Assembly: GCA_012735145.1 (NCBI GenBank)
Contig: JAAYIA010000041.1
Location: forward strand, 1-47,944
Length of the DNA: 47,944 nt
Reading direction: 5' to 3'
DNA from: Clostridiales bacterium
GTDB lineage: Bacteria; Bacillota; Clostridia; Peptostreptococcales; Anaerovoracaceae
The notes under the pieces were generated by a model. The model did not search any database. It worked only from the letters and a program-made list of their open reading frames with translations, and was not told the origin of the DNA. Below are positions 23,846-32,528 of this stretch, piece after piece (the stretch's first letter is position 1; each line of letters opens with the position of its first letter). Position numbers and translations under genes: made by a program.

Positions 23846-25189
23846 CTATATAAAGAAGAAAATTGTATCTAGAACGAATACCGGAACCAAGCACACAATA
23901 GACCACTTCATATATCCAAAAAATGATGGCATATTAATTCCATTCTCGGATGAAAGTGTCTTAACCATGAAATTCGGCGCATTGCCTATATATGTTATAG
24001 CTCCCATAAATACAGATCCACATGAAATAGCCATCAGCATCTGCTCAGGTATTACACCAAGAGCTGTACTCATTCCCTCTGAGAACCCCATAGATCCGGC
24101 TGTTGTCATAAAAACGAGATATGTAGGGGTGTTATCCAAGAAACTGGAAAGCGACCCTGCTGCCCAGAACATCTGCGCAGATTGTGTTAACCCAAGATCA
24201 GGTCCGATTTGCTTAAGCAACATAAGCGCAGGTTGCATCGTAATAAATATCCCTATGAACAGAAGAGCAACCTCCTGAATTGCATTCCATGTCATATTGT
24301 TTTTGCGCCTTAATTCTTTGTCAGTTGTTACAAAAGATAGCTTTGCAGCAATCAGTATAACCGCTATCTCAATAATTTGAGGTAATGTAAGATATACATC
24401 TGCAAATAGCTTGATTCCCAGAACTTCTCCATTACTATTTTGAAACATCGGCATATCCGGCATCATCCCGCTAGAAATTACAGCCCCGACTATCATACCG
24501 ATAAAAATGATATTATGCAGGCCTCCAAACTTAATCATAGTCTTTGGCGAGCTTATATCCGGTGCGAAGCCCTGAGCAATATCCCTTCTATACCTCTTAG
24601 TATCAATCATGTAGAACATCGATAGAACGATTATCATATTGAAAAGAAGAACCGGAAGTATTTTCAAGCTCCACGTAAAAGGAACTCCTTGCATAAAACC
24701 TATAAGAAGTGGTGGGTCTCCTATCGGTGTTAGGGAACCCCCCATGTTCGAGATTAAAAATATAAAGAAAATCATAATATGAGACCTGTTACGACGCCAA
24801 GAGTTCATTTTGATTATAGGTCTTACCATTAGCATACTCGCTCCTGTAGTTCCGACTATACTTGCCAGAAAGGTACCAATAATCAGAAGCACTACATTAA
24901 CTCTCGGTGAACCTGCGAGGTCCCCTTCAAATGTTATATTACCTGCAACGCAATATAAGCCGAACAACAAGACAATAAATACAAGATAATCACTTATGAT
25001 GCACTCCAGAACTACGCTCACCGTGTCTGTTAGCCCTAATCCTATAAACATCATTACTATTACTGCAACAGTCCAAAACAATACTATGAATACTTTAAAC
25101 TTATCCCAGAATTTGGGAAGCACAATCGGTCCCAATGCTATGGAAAACAAAATCCCTCCGAACGGGATGCACATTAATGCCAAAAACAT
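23846..25189 (-). CDS. Na+/H+ antiporter or citrate-type transporter (NhaD/ArsB-like, CitMHS_2)
   Basis: 447 residues with about 11-12 membrane helices of the ion transporter superfamily. Characteristic re-entrant segments are visible: GTTGASMLMVRPIIK and SNMGGSLTPIGDPPLLIGF in the first half, and SSFLDNTPTYLVF plus GAITYIGNAPNFMVKTLS in the second. This pattern is shared by NhaD-type antiporters and the putative citrate group. Ion versus organic-acid specificity cannot be decided. GAGAGG lies ahead of the ATG. It is part of the long minus-strand gene run. Confidence 0.82.
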   Translation of the reverse strand: MFLALMCIPFGGILFSIALGPIVLPKFWDKFKVFIVLFWTVAVIVMMFIGLGLTDTVSVVLECIISDYLVFIVLLFGLYCVAGNITFEGDLAGSPRVNVVLLIIGTFLASIVGTTGASMLMVRPIIKMNSWRRNRSHIMIFFIFLISNMGGSLTPIGDPPLLIGFMQGVPFTWSLKILPVLLFNMIIVLSMFYMIDTKRYRRDIAQGFAPDISSPKTMIKFGGLHNIIFIGMIVGAVISSGMMPDMPMFQNSNGEVLGIKLFADVYLTLPQIIEIAVILIAAKLSFVTTDKELRRKNNMTWNAIQEVALLFIGIFITMQPALMLLKQIGPDLGLTQSAQMFWAAGSLSSFLDNTPTYLVFMTTAGSMGFSEGMSTALGVIPEQMLMAISCGSVFMGAITYIGNAPNFMVKTLSSENGINMPSFFGYMKWSIVCLVPVFVLDTIFFFI

Positions 25190-25205
25190 ATTAGCCTCTC
25201 ACTAT

Positions 25206-25241
25206 CTTATATATATTATTTTTCTTATATATATTATTTTT
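25206..25241. repeat. Perfect 18-bp tandem duplication
   Basis: CTTATATATATTATTTTT occurs twice in direct succession (25206-25223, 25224-25241). The second copy spans the yerC stop codon. It looks like a simple slippage duplication. Confidence 0.85.
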
Positions 25242-25530
25242 TCTCTATCAGTCCCAATCTATCCAGAACGATATTATATCCACCCGGACCGTAGTTGAGA
25301 CATTTATTAACTCGGCCAATCGTTGCTGAGCTCGACCCGGTTTCCCTGCTTATATCGCTAAAGACTTCCCCATTGCTTAGACGTCTTGCAACTTCGAGAC
25401 GGTACGTCATATCCTGTAATTCTTTAATGGTACACACATCTTCAAAAAACGCTTCACATTCTTCCTCTGTTTTAAGAGAAAGAACCGCTTTAAAGAAATT
25501 CTCCAAATATTTGTTTTCTTTTTTGCCCAT
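25234..25530 (-). CDS. YerC/YecD family TrpR-related protein
   Basis: 98 residues of the TrpR-like YerC family. The helix-turn-helix is evident (TYRLEVARRLSNGEVFSDISRETGSSSATIGRVNKCLNYG in parts). A C-terminal GYNIVLDRLGL is typical. It is a small DNA-binding protein of uncertain target. Unlike TrpR, it has no proven tryptophan link. It lies 56 bp after feoB and 44 bp before the antiporter gene in the same direction. Confidence 0.88.
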   Translation of the reverse strand: MGKKENKYLENFFKAVLSLKTEEECEAFFEDVCTIKELQDMTYRLEVARRLSNGEVFSDISRETGSSSATIGRVNKCLNYGPGGYNIVLDRLGLIEKK

Positions 25531-25586
25531 TTTTTTAATACCATCCTTCTAAGTTCAAGCAGCTATATTTCAATTATCTCCCATAG

Positions 25587-27956
25587 CTACAATATCAACG
25601 ACCCTATCTGATATACCAGTACCGATGCCAACCATGCTATAGTACATTGCCACAGAACAACCCCTACTGCAATTTTTGATCCGAGTTCTCGTCTGACAGA
25701 AGCGATTGCCGCAACACAAGGGGTGTACAGTACACTGAACACCAGTAGACTGAAGGCCTGCAAACTGTTCATTATTGCCTGAATATCCGTACCTGCGTAA
25801 AGAACATTCATTACTGATACTACGCTTTCTTTTGCAATAAATCCACTGATAAGGGAAACGCTTATTCTCCAGTCATTGATACCTGCAAGAGTGAAAATTG
25901 GAGCAATCGCCCCTCCCATTACTGCCAAAATACTGTCTTCATTATTCGCTGCCAAATTAAATTGTGTATCAAAGCTCTGCAGGAACCATACAATAACAGT
26001 CGCTACGAGGATTATCGAGAAAGCCCTTTGGAGGAAATCTCTCGCCTTCTCCCATAAAAGTTGTGCTACATTCTTAAGCCTCGGGATTCTATAGTTAGGA
26101 AGCTCCATTACAAACGGCACAGGCTCTCCTTGGAATATGGTGCGTTTGAAAATCAGAGCAACCAGTATTCCCACGACTATTCCGATTAGATACATAGCAA
26201 CCATTACGATTCCGCCGTGATTCGGAAAGAACACACTGACAAAAAATGCATAAATAGGAAGCTTTGCCGTGCAGCTCATGAACGGAGTCAGGAGAATTGT
26301 CATCTTCCTATCCCTTTCACTTGGCAGAATCCTTGTCGACATTATCGCCGGAACCGTACAGCCAAATCCTATAAGCAAGGGAACTATGCTCCGTCCGGAT
26401 AAACCGATCTTCCTGAGCAGTTTGTCCATAAAAAAAGCAACTCTTGCAGTATATCCACTGTCTTCCAATATAGAGAGGAAGAAGAATAACGTTATAATTA
26501 TCGGTAAGAAGCTGAGAACACTGCCAACACCTTCAAATATTCCATCAATTATCAACCCCCTTAGTACATTGTTGACGTCCCAGTTCACGAGGGCATTTTC
26601 TGTCATAAGAGTAAAACTCTCTATCCCTCCTTCCAAGAGATTCTGCAACCTCGTTCCTATAACATCGAAGGTTAAGAAAAATATCGCACTCATTATTAAG
26701 GCAAATGTCGGGATTGCAGTATATTTTCCCGTTAAGATGCGGTCCATCTTATGGCTCCTGTCATACTCCTTACTATGACGGGATTTAGAAACACATTCCT
26801 CGGTTACTTTATTGATAAAAGCAAAACGCATATCAGCAATCGCAGCGCCTCTGTCAAGGCCTCTTTCGTTTTCCATATCTACAATGATATGTTCAAGCGT
26901 TGCTTTTTTTTCTTCATCAAGGCCAAGTTTTTCTAATATCAACTTATCTCCCTCGATAACCTTGGTCGCAGCAAAACGAACCGGGATTTCAGCATGTATA
27001 GCACTATCTTCTATGAGATGTGCAACTGCATGAAGACAGCGATGAACTGCACCATCATTATCTTCCAAGCTACAATAGTCCTGCTTGAGTGGCTTCTCCT
27101 GATAACGTGCGATATGTACCGCATGGCTTATCAGTTCTTGAACTCCCTCGTCTTTGGCCGCAGATATTGGAATAGTAGGCACTCCGAGCATTTCTTCCAT
27201 GAGATTGACGTCAATATATCCACCGTTCCCACGCAGCTCGTCCATCATATTGAGGGCGAGTATCATCGGTACACCAAGCTCTAAAAGCTGCATCGTTAGG
27301 TACATATTTCTCTCAATATTTGTCGCATCAACAATATTGATTAAAGCATCAGGCTTCTCGTTAAGAACAAAATCTCTCGATAAAATTTCCTCATTTGAGT
27401 ACGGTGACATAGAGTATATACCGGGAAGATCAACCAGAGCTGTATTTTTGTACCCCTTAATTACTCCTTCCTTACGCTCAACAGTGACACCGGGAAAATT
27501 TCCTATCCTTTGATTGGATCCGGTCAAACTATTGAACAAAGTTGTCTTGCCACTGTTTTGGTTGCCAACTAGTGCAAAGCGAAGCACTCTATCTTCCGGA
27601 AGCGGATTGCCTTCTCCTTTTCTGTGAAATCTGCCTTCCTCTCCAAGTCCAAGATGTTCAATTCTCCTCCTTGGCTCATCCATATCCTGGGCTTTTTTAT
27701 TACAAGCTGTTTCAAAATTTTCCGAAATATTTTCTATCTTCTCTACGGTGATATTCTCGGCATCTTCCAATCTCAAGGTTAACTCATAACAATTCACCCT
27801 AATCTCCATAGGATCTCCCATAGGGGCGAATTTGATGAGGGTTAGCTCAACGCCGGGAATCAATCCCATGTCCAGCAGATGCTGCCTGAGTGCACCACTA
27901 GAACCTACATCTATAATTCGTACACTCTCACCTACTGATAATTCGTTTAACTTCAT
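25587..27956 (-). CDS. feoB: Ferrous iron transporter, FeoA-FeoB fusion
   Basis: 789 residues. An SH3-like FeoA domain (1-75, LNELSVGESVRIIDVG) is fused ahead of the FeoB GTPase, followed by the membrane core. GTPase motifs are G1 GNQNSGKT (131-138; Gln where Pro is commoner), G3 DLPG (176-179) and G4 NMMD (236-239). The membrane part carries the two Gate motifs (LLIGFGCTVPAIMSTR and LYTPCVAAIASVRRE), each with the conserved Cys. It imports Fe2+ under anoxic conditions. The fusion replaces a separate feoA. It follows ddl by 41 bp, and no Fur-type box was recognised in the gap. Confidence 0.95.
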   Translation of the reverse strand: MKLNELSVGESVRIIDVGSSGALRQHLLDMGLIPGVELTLIKFAPMGDPMEIRVNCYELTLRLEDAENITVEKIENISENFETACNKKAQDMDEPRRRIEHLGLGEEGRFHRKGEGNPLPEDRVLRFALVGNQNSGKTTLFNSLTGSNQRIGNFPGVTVERKEGVIKGYKNTALVDLPGIYSMSPYSNEEILSRDFVLNEKPDALINIVDATNIERNMYLTMQLLELGVPMILALNMMDELRGNGGYIDVNLMEEMLGVPTIPISAAKDEGVQELISHAVHIARYQEKPLKQDYCSLEDNDGAVHRCLHAVAHLIEDSAIHAEIPVRFAATKVIEGDKLILEKLGLDEEKKATLEHIIVDMENERGLDRGAAIADMRFAFINKVTEECVSKSRHSKEYDRSHKMDRILTGKYTAIPTFALIMSAIFFLTFDVIGTRLQNLLEGGIESFTLMTENALVNWDVNNVLRGLIIDGIFEGVGSVLSFLPIIITLFFFLSILEDSGYTARVAFFMDKLLRKIGLSGRSIVPLLIGFGCTVPAIMSTRILPSERDRKMTILLTPFMSCTAKLPIYAFFVSVFFPNHGGIVMVAMYLIGIVVGILVALIFKRTIFQGEPVPFVMELPNYRIPRLKNVAQLLWEKARDFLQRAFSIILVATVIVWFLQSFDTQFNLAANNEDSILAVMGGAIAPIFTLAGINDWRISVSLISGFIAKESVVSVMNVLYAGTDIQAIMNSLQAFSLLVFSVLYTPCVAAIASVRRELGSKIAVGVVLWQCTIAWLASVLVYQIGSLIL

Positions 27957-27997
27957 TTCTTCTCCTTAACTTACTATTTTTTTGTCTTCTCTTGCCG

Positions 27998-29203
27998 TTA
28001 CTGCTTAGACCCTTTTCCATTTTGTATATTAGCGTCTTTGAGTATATTGGTATCAAACGCAAAAGTCAGACTTTCTTCCAATCTCTGTCTCTTAATTGCG
28101 AGTTGTATAACTCTATCAAGCAATTCTCTATATGAAACGCCAATAGGTTCCCAGAGGTAAAACGCAAGGGATCCCGGAATAGTGTTTATCTCGTTAAAAT
28201 ACAGTTTACCCGTATCCTCATCTATCATAAAGTCAATTCTCGAAACCCCGTTACAGCCCAGAGCTTTAAAAGCTTTGACCGCCATATTTCTGATATTTTC
28301 TCTCTGTTCGCTGCTTATTTCGGCAGGTATTTTGCGTGAAAGGCTTGCCATTCCGGATGCCTTGCCCTTGCTTCCCACACCTGTTTTATTCTTACTTCCA
28401 CCTCCGGCATATTTATCTTCATAACTCAATATATCCTTGGTATGCATAGGTTCTTCACATTCCGAAGCGATGGCCTCATTCTCATCTCCAAGAACAGAAC
28501 AATTGATTTCCCTGAGATTGGATATTGCTCGTTCAACAATAATCTTGGTTGAGTATATAAAAGCGTCGTCCACAGCTTGTACCAAAGTCGCTCTGTCTCC
28601 GGCAACACCTATACCCACGCTTGAGCCAAGATTGACAGGCTTGACAATCACCGGGTAAGCAAAATCTGATTCTATATCTGTCAAGAGCTTCTCTATTTCT
28701 GCATACTCTGCCATCGTATATACTTTGGCATCAAGGACAGGAACATCATACTCCTTGAGTATCGTTTTCATGATGAATTTGTCCATTCCGACAGCAGATG
28801 AGGTAACATCCGGTCCAACAAAAGGGATTCCTAGCGTTTTGAGATATCCCTGAAGGACTCCATCCTCGACATTCGTTCCATGCACAATAGGAAAGGCCAC
28901 ATCAAACTCTACACATTTTTTTCTTCCGAACTTTTTTCCTTTGTATGGAACGAGTAAAAATCTGTTGCCCTCTCTCAGCATGATCACATGCTCAGAACAT
29001 TCAAGCAGAGACTTTATGTCTTTGTATGATGCAATCTTTCCGAGATCTTCTCCGATATACATATCGTTCGTCTTCGTCATATATACAGGAATCACTTCAT
29101 ATTTGTCAGTATCCATACTTATAATGGCTTGTATGGCGGATATGACCGACACCTCATGCTCTACGGATTTACCGCCAAAAATCACAGCAACTCTTGTTTT
29201 CAT
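27998..29203 (-). CDS. ddl: D-alanine--D-alanine ligase
   Basis: An ATP-grasp enzyme that makes D-Ala-D-Ala for peptidoglycan. Visible are FGGKSVEHEVSVISA, FPIVHGTNVEDGVLQG, PVIVKPVNLGSSVGIG and C-terminal FNEINTIPGS. 401 residues, longer than the usual 310-370. Part of the excess is a Gly/Ser/Lys-rich low-complexity insert (GGGSKNKTGVGSKGKASG) in the loop after YEDKYA. A C-terminal tail of about 30 residues adds more. The D-Ala-D-Ala type fits better than D-Lac, although the omega loop is altered by the insert. It directly follows the MurF-like gene, whose product uses D-Ala-D-Ala. Confidence 0.92.
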   Translation of the reverse strand: MKTRVAVIFGGKSVEHEVSVISAIQAIISMDTDKYEVIPVYMTKTNDMYIGEDLGKIASYKDIKSLLECSEHVIMLREGNRFLLVPYKGKKFGRKKCVEFDVAFPIVHGTNVEDGVLQGYLKTLGIPFVGPDVTSSAVGMDKFIMKTILKEYDVPVLDAKVYTMAEYAEIEKLLTDIESDFAYPVIVKPVNLGSSVGIGVAGDRATLVQAVDDAFIYSTKIIVERAISNLREINCSVLGDENEAIASECEEPMHTKDILSYEDKYAGGGSKNKTGVGSKGKASGMASLSRKIPAEISSEQRENIRNMAVKAFKALGCNGVSRIDFMIDEDTGKLYFNEINTIPGSLAFYLWEPIGVSYRELLDRVIQLAIKRQRLEESLTFAFDTNILKDANIQNGKGSKQ

Positions 29204-29218
29204 GTTAAATACCTCGCG

Positions 29219-30850
29219 TTAATAATTATCCGGCAGGTCATTTTCAAGCAGAATATACTTGTGCTCCTGCCCCCTTATGGCGTATGCATAAGAAATAGCA
29301 TCTTCAACCTTTGCAAAAACTCTGCAGTTATTCTCGGAAAAGCCTGCGCTCAAAGCTCCCTCTCTTATAGGCTCAGTATGCTTCTCTCCGACTAGAAGTA
29401 TATAGTCGCAAGCCGCAGCCGCATAGGTTCCGAATTTATAGTTATATTCTTCCTCTTTATCTCCCAGTTCAATCATGCCCGGTGTTATAAGTATTCTGAT
29501 TCCATCAAACAGGGCAAGAGTTTCAATCGCTGCCTTAGATCCGATAGGATTAGAATTGAATGCGTCATCTATTATTGTAACTTTCCCGTGGTCTTTGATT
29601 TCCATCCTGTGCGGAACCGGCTTTAATTTTCTTATAGCTATCCTCAGAGATCTAAGCGACACTCCTAACTTGTTCGCAACGGCAATAGCTCCCATTACAT
29701 TGATAACATTATGCCCTCCAATAAGCTTCATATTGAAGGCCTCTTGTTCTCCCGATGGAGAGATAGCTGTAAAGTCCGTTCCAAATCTAGATAGCTTAAT
29801 ATCCTTTGCATAGTATCCGCCATTATTACAGCAAATTTCGTCATTACCGCAACAGACTTCTTTATTATTCTCATCTGAATAGTAGCAAACGATATCTCTA
29901 TCCTTGAATTCTTCTTCTTTTTCCTTAATATATTCATTATCACAATTCAGAAAAAGCATTCCTCCGGGAGGAACCGCATCGGCCAGCTCAAATTTTGTCT
30001 TAATAACATTATCAATTCCGCCAAAAGTCTCAAGATGCTGAGGACCTATGGAAGTAATAAGACCGTGGTCCGGATGAACAATATCGCAAATTTCTTTAAT
30101 CTCGCCTACATATCTCGCACCCATCTCGCAAATAAAGACTTCATGAGTCGGTCTCAGTGAACTTCTGATTGTTTTGACTATTCCCATCGGGGTATTGTAA
30201 CTTTCAGGCGTTACAAGAACGTTAAAATGTTCTTGTAGCAATCTCTGAAGATAGAATTTTACGCTTGTCTTCCCGTAGCTTCCAGTAACTCCTATAATAG
30301 TCAAGTTGGGATTTGATTTAATTATTCGCTTTGCATCGTTGATATAATAATTCTTTACACCGACTTCTAGCGGATGATTGACAGTATTTGTAATCATACC
30401 GAGAAATATCTGTCCCCCAACAAGGACTACAACCATTCCGGCTATGTAGGGAAGACCACCTATTATAAATGTCACAAGAATAATGAAGAAAGTAATTACG
30501 ATGTTCGTCGCAATCATTCTCTTCACTCTCGGTGTAAACACTAGTTTCTTCTTGTTGCTGATTCTGATAAGCGCCTTGTATACCAAAATAATAAGTATGA
30601 GTGTAAACCAGGACAAAATATCAGTGACAATAATAAAGACTGACGATTTCAGTCCGCAAGCAAGCAAATTCAAAATGCCAAGCACAATGGCAAAAATTAA
30701 TAACCACTGCTGCTTAATGTTCTTCTTAAGCCACACTCTTTGCTCACTATTTATATACACATTAAGCTGTAGCATATGCATATTATGTCTAAGTGCCAGC
30801 CATAAAGCTTGTACACCTAATATTAATGTTATAATCGTTCTAATTCCCAT
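29219..30850 (-). CDS. murF: MurF-like UDP-N-acetylmuramoyl-tripeptide--D-Ala-D-Ala ligase with N-terminal membrane domain
   Basis: 543 residues. The first 165 hold about four membrane helices, absent from standard MurF. The remainder is a Mur ligase: ATP loop VTGSYGKTSVKFYL, CEMGARYVGEIKEI, INVMGAIAVANKLG and IDDAFNSNPIGSKAAIETLA, the last two MurF-like. It adds D-Ala-D-Ala to the UDP-MurNAc-tripeptide. The membrane-domain form occurs in Clostridia and could localise the step at the membrane (inference). It starts 3 bp after the alpha/beta hydrolase gene and lies 15 bp before ddl, which supports the substrate assignment. Confidence 0.87.
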   Translation of the reverse strand: MGIRTIITLILGVQALWLALRHNMHMLQLNVYINSEQRVWLKKNIKQQWLLIFAIVLGILNLLACGLKSSVFIIVTDILSWFTLILIILVYKALIRISNKKKLVFTPRVKRMIATNIVITFFIILVTFIIGGLPYIAGMVVVLVGGQIFLGMITNTVNHPLEVGVKNYYINDAKRIIKSNPNLTIIGVTGSYGKTSVKFYLQRLLQEHFNVLVTPESYNTPMGIVKTIRSSLRPTHEVFICEMGARYVGEIKEICDIVHPDHGLITSIGPQHLETFGGIDNVIKTKFELADAVPPGGMLFLNCDNEYIKEKEEEFKDRDIVCYYSDENNKEVCCGNDEICCNNGGYYAKDIKLSRFGTDFTAISPSGEQEAFNMKLIGGHNVINVMGAIAVANKLGVSLRSLRIAIRKLKPVPHRMEIKDHGKVTIIDDAFNSNPIGSKAAIETLALFDGIRILITPGMIELGDKEEEYNYKFGTYAAAACDYILLVGEKHTEPIREGALSAGFSENNCRVFAKVEDAISYAYAIRGQEHKYILLENDLPDNY

Positions 30851-30853
30851 TTG

Positions 30854-31633
30854 CTAACCCTCAATATTTAGAAACGACCTTATAATTCCAGCAAAAATTG
30901 CCGGCTGTTCAAGAAATGAATAGTGCCCTGTTCCTGCAATAACCGCAAGTCCTGACTTCGGAATCGTCTTCTCCATTAGTTTCGCATCTTCAATAGGAGT
31001 ATCGCGATCCAAATCTCCCCATACTAAAAGAGTTTCCTTATCTATTTGCGGTAAAAGATGAGTCAAATCTTCATTAACGGCTTTGACTAAGCACTGCCTC
31101 ATTATAGGACTCGCATTCCTGTAGTCATCTGAACCCTGTCTATTCTTCCAGTCGTCTATAACCTCTTCGAAAAGATAATGAACTATCTTGTTAAGCAATA
31201 TCTTCTTAAGAATTTTATAGCGTATTATTCTGATCTTCTGCCTCGTTGACCTCTTAGGCATTATTCCGGCACTATCTACGAGTACTATTTTACTTATCTC
31301 AAACGGGAGATTATGCCTCGTTGCAAGCCTGATTATCATTCTTCCGCCATAGGAGTGGCCTATCAGAACTGTCTCTTTAATCTCTAGCGCCTGCATAAAC
31401 TTACAGAAAAAATCCGAATACTCTTCTACACTCCAAGCCTTTTTCGGCTCTTCACTTGCTCCGAATCCCGGCAGGTCAAATTGGACAACCTTGTATTCGT
31501 CTGCAATTGAACCAGCCATCGTATCGTACATTCCAAGCTCTGTTCCCCAGCCTTGCAGAATAACAGCCGTCTTATCATTATTATCGCCTGTAATTTTATA
31601 ACTTATATTGTAACCGTCTACCTGAATATTCAT
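30854..31633 (-). CDS. Alpha/beta hydrolase
   Basis: 259 residues with the complete alpha/beta-hydrolase layout. The oxyanion region is LQGWGTELGMYD, the nucleophile elbow GHSYGGRM (Ser near 95), the acid region LLVWGDLDRDTP and the catalytic His in GTGHYSFLEQP. There is no signal peptide. The substrate is unknown. It overlaps closely with the MurF-like gene (3 bp gap) and appears to start the long minus-strand operon. A cell-wall-related role is only guilt by association. Confidence 0.88.
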   Translation of the reverse strand: MNIQVDGYNISYKITGDNNDKTAVILQGWGTELGMYDTMAGSIADEYKVVQFDLPGFGASEEPKKAWSVEEYSDFFCKFMQALEIKETVLIGHSYGGRMIIRLATRHNLPFEISKIVLVDSAGIMPKRSTRQKIRIIRYKILKKILLNKIVHYLFEEVIDDWKNRQGSDDYRNASPIMRQCLVKAVNEDLTHLLPQIDKETLLVWGDLDRDTPIEDAKLMEKTIPKSGLAVIAGTGHYSFLEQPAIFAGIIRSFLNIEG

Positions 31634-31739
31634 TTTCTTCTCGTTATTTACTTTCCTATAACTCTTAAACTGTTCTTTAATTACTCTTATTTCTTCCGAG
31701 ATTATCCTTTGTTTATCGCTTGTTATCGTCTCCTCGAAG

Positions 31740-31764
31740 GAATATTTTCTAATAAAATATTCCT
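31740..31764. repeat. Perfect AT-rich hairpin in the 31.63-31.93 kb divergent intergenic region
   Basis: 10-bp inverted repeat GGAATATTTT (31740-31749) / AAAATATTCC (31755-31764), loop 5. It lies between the divergent hydrolase operon and the orphan gene. It could be an operator or a leader hairpin. The rest of this 294-bp gap is AT-rich, with a TATAAT on the minus strand just beyond the hairpin (about 31768) and nothing else I can name. Confidence 0.6.
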
Positions 31765-31927
31765 ATTATATGTTCCCTCTAACTTTATAAGTTTACCACA
31801 GACATATGAGTATTGAAAGAATTGACGCCCAGATTACCAAGTAAAGCTCAGCCTATGTGCCCCAATCAAGTTTTAATATGATAAAATCATAATAATGAGT
31901 AAGGACATCTGTTTGGAGGCTATCGAA

Positions 31928-32455
31928 ATGAGAAAATTTCAAACACTTAAACAAGTATCTCCCCTTCTCTGTTATGAGTATAAAGATGCTCGCTTCGGAG
32001 ATTGCATGGAAAAAATATATCTGAATTTTGAACCTACACATGCGGAATTTCGCCTTATAATTTCGGAACCTGTTCACAGGCCTGTAGTAAATTTTGATGC
32101 CAGAATTATCTACGTATGTAATTATGGCAAAGATATAAACTTAGAACATGGCTATTTCTTCGGTGATATTGGAATCATGTGGGACGAAGAAAAAAAAGAA
32201 GCAAGCCTATCGAATGGAACATACGAAGGTTTTGTTTCATGGAAAGTTGCAACTAATCAAAAACTGACCTCCCCACGTCCCGATATGAACGAATTCTTTA
32301 ATTTCAACCTAAACAACAGCCTAGAGCAAGACAAATCTTTTATAGCTCATAGTATTTATGAGGATATAAAAGACATTTGGTTCACTCAGCCCATTATAAT
32401 TCTGAGGCCTAATACAAACCTATTTGAGGGCTTGCGAAAAGTCGGCTTAATGTAA
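31928..32455 (+). CDS. Uncharacterised protein (orphan)
   Basis: 175 residues from the ATG at 31928, chosen because GGAGG lies 8 bases upstream. An ORF start at 31895 has none. No signal peptide or membrane segment. The protein is acidic and aromatic-rich with a probable beta-rich core (MEKIYLNFEPTHAEFRLIISEP, FDARIIYVCNYG, GYFFGDIGIMWDE). I do not recognise a family. It is a single-gene plus-strand unit between two minus-strand operons, with its own terminator. Confidence 0.65.
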   Translation: MRKFQTLKQVSPLLCYEYKDARFGDCMEKIYLNFEPTHAEFRLIISEPVHRPVVNFDARIIYVCNYGKDINLEHGYFFGDIGIMWDEEKKEASLSNGTYEGFVSWKVATNQKLTSPRPDMNEFFNFNLNNSLEQDKSFIAHSIYEDIKDIWFTQPIIILRPNTNLFEGLRKVGLM

Positions 32456-32486
32456 AAGCGGCGTTTCGGAATTATGAACGCCGCTT
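32456..32486. terminator. Bidirectional terminator between the orphan gene and buk
   Basis: Perfect 10-bp stem AAGCGGCGTT (32456-32465) / AACGCCGCTT (32477-32486) with an 11-base loop. It lies 1 bp past the orphan stop and about 40 bp past the butyrate kinase stop on the other strand. Confidence 0.8.
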
Positions 32487-32528
32487 ATTATACCTATAAA
32501 TTTAACCTCTTCCTATTTTTTGAACATT

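Noticed and set aside
31739-31765. Inverted repeat GGAATATTTT/AAAATATTCC as an intrinsic terminator
   Set aside because: No T run follows on either strand and it lies between divergent genes, where no terminator is needed.
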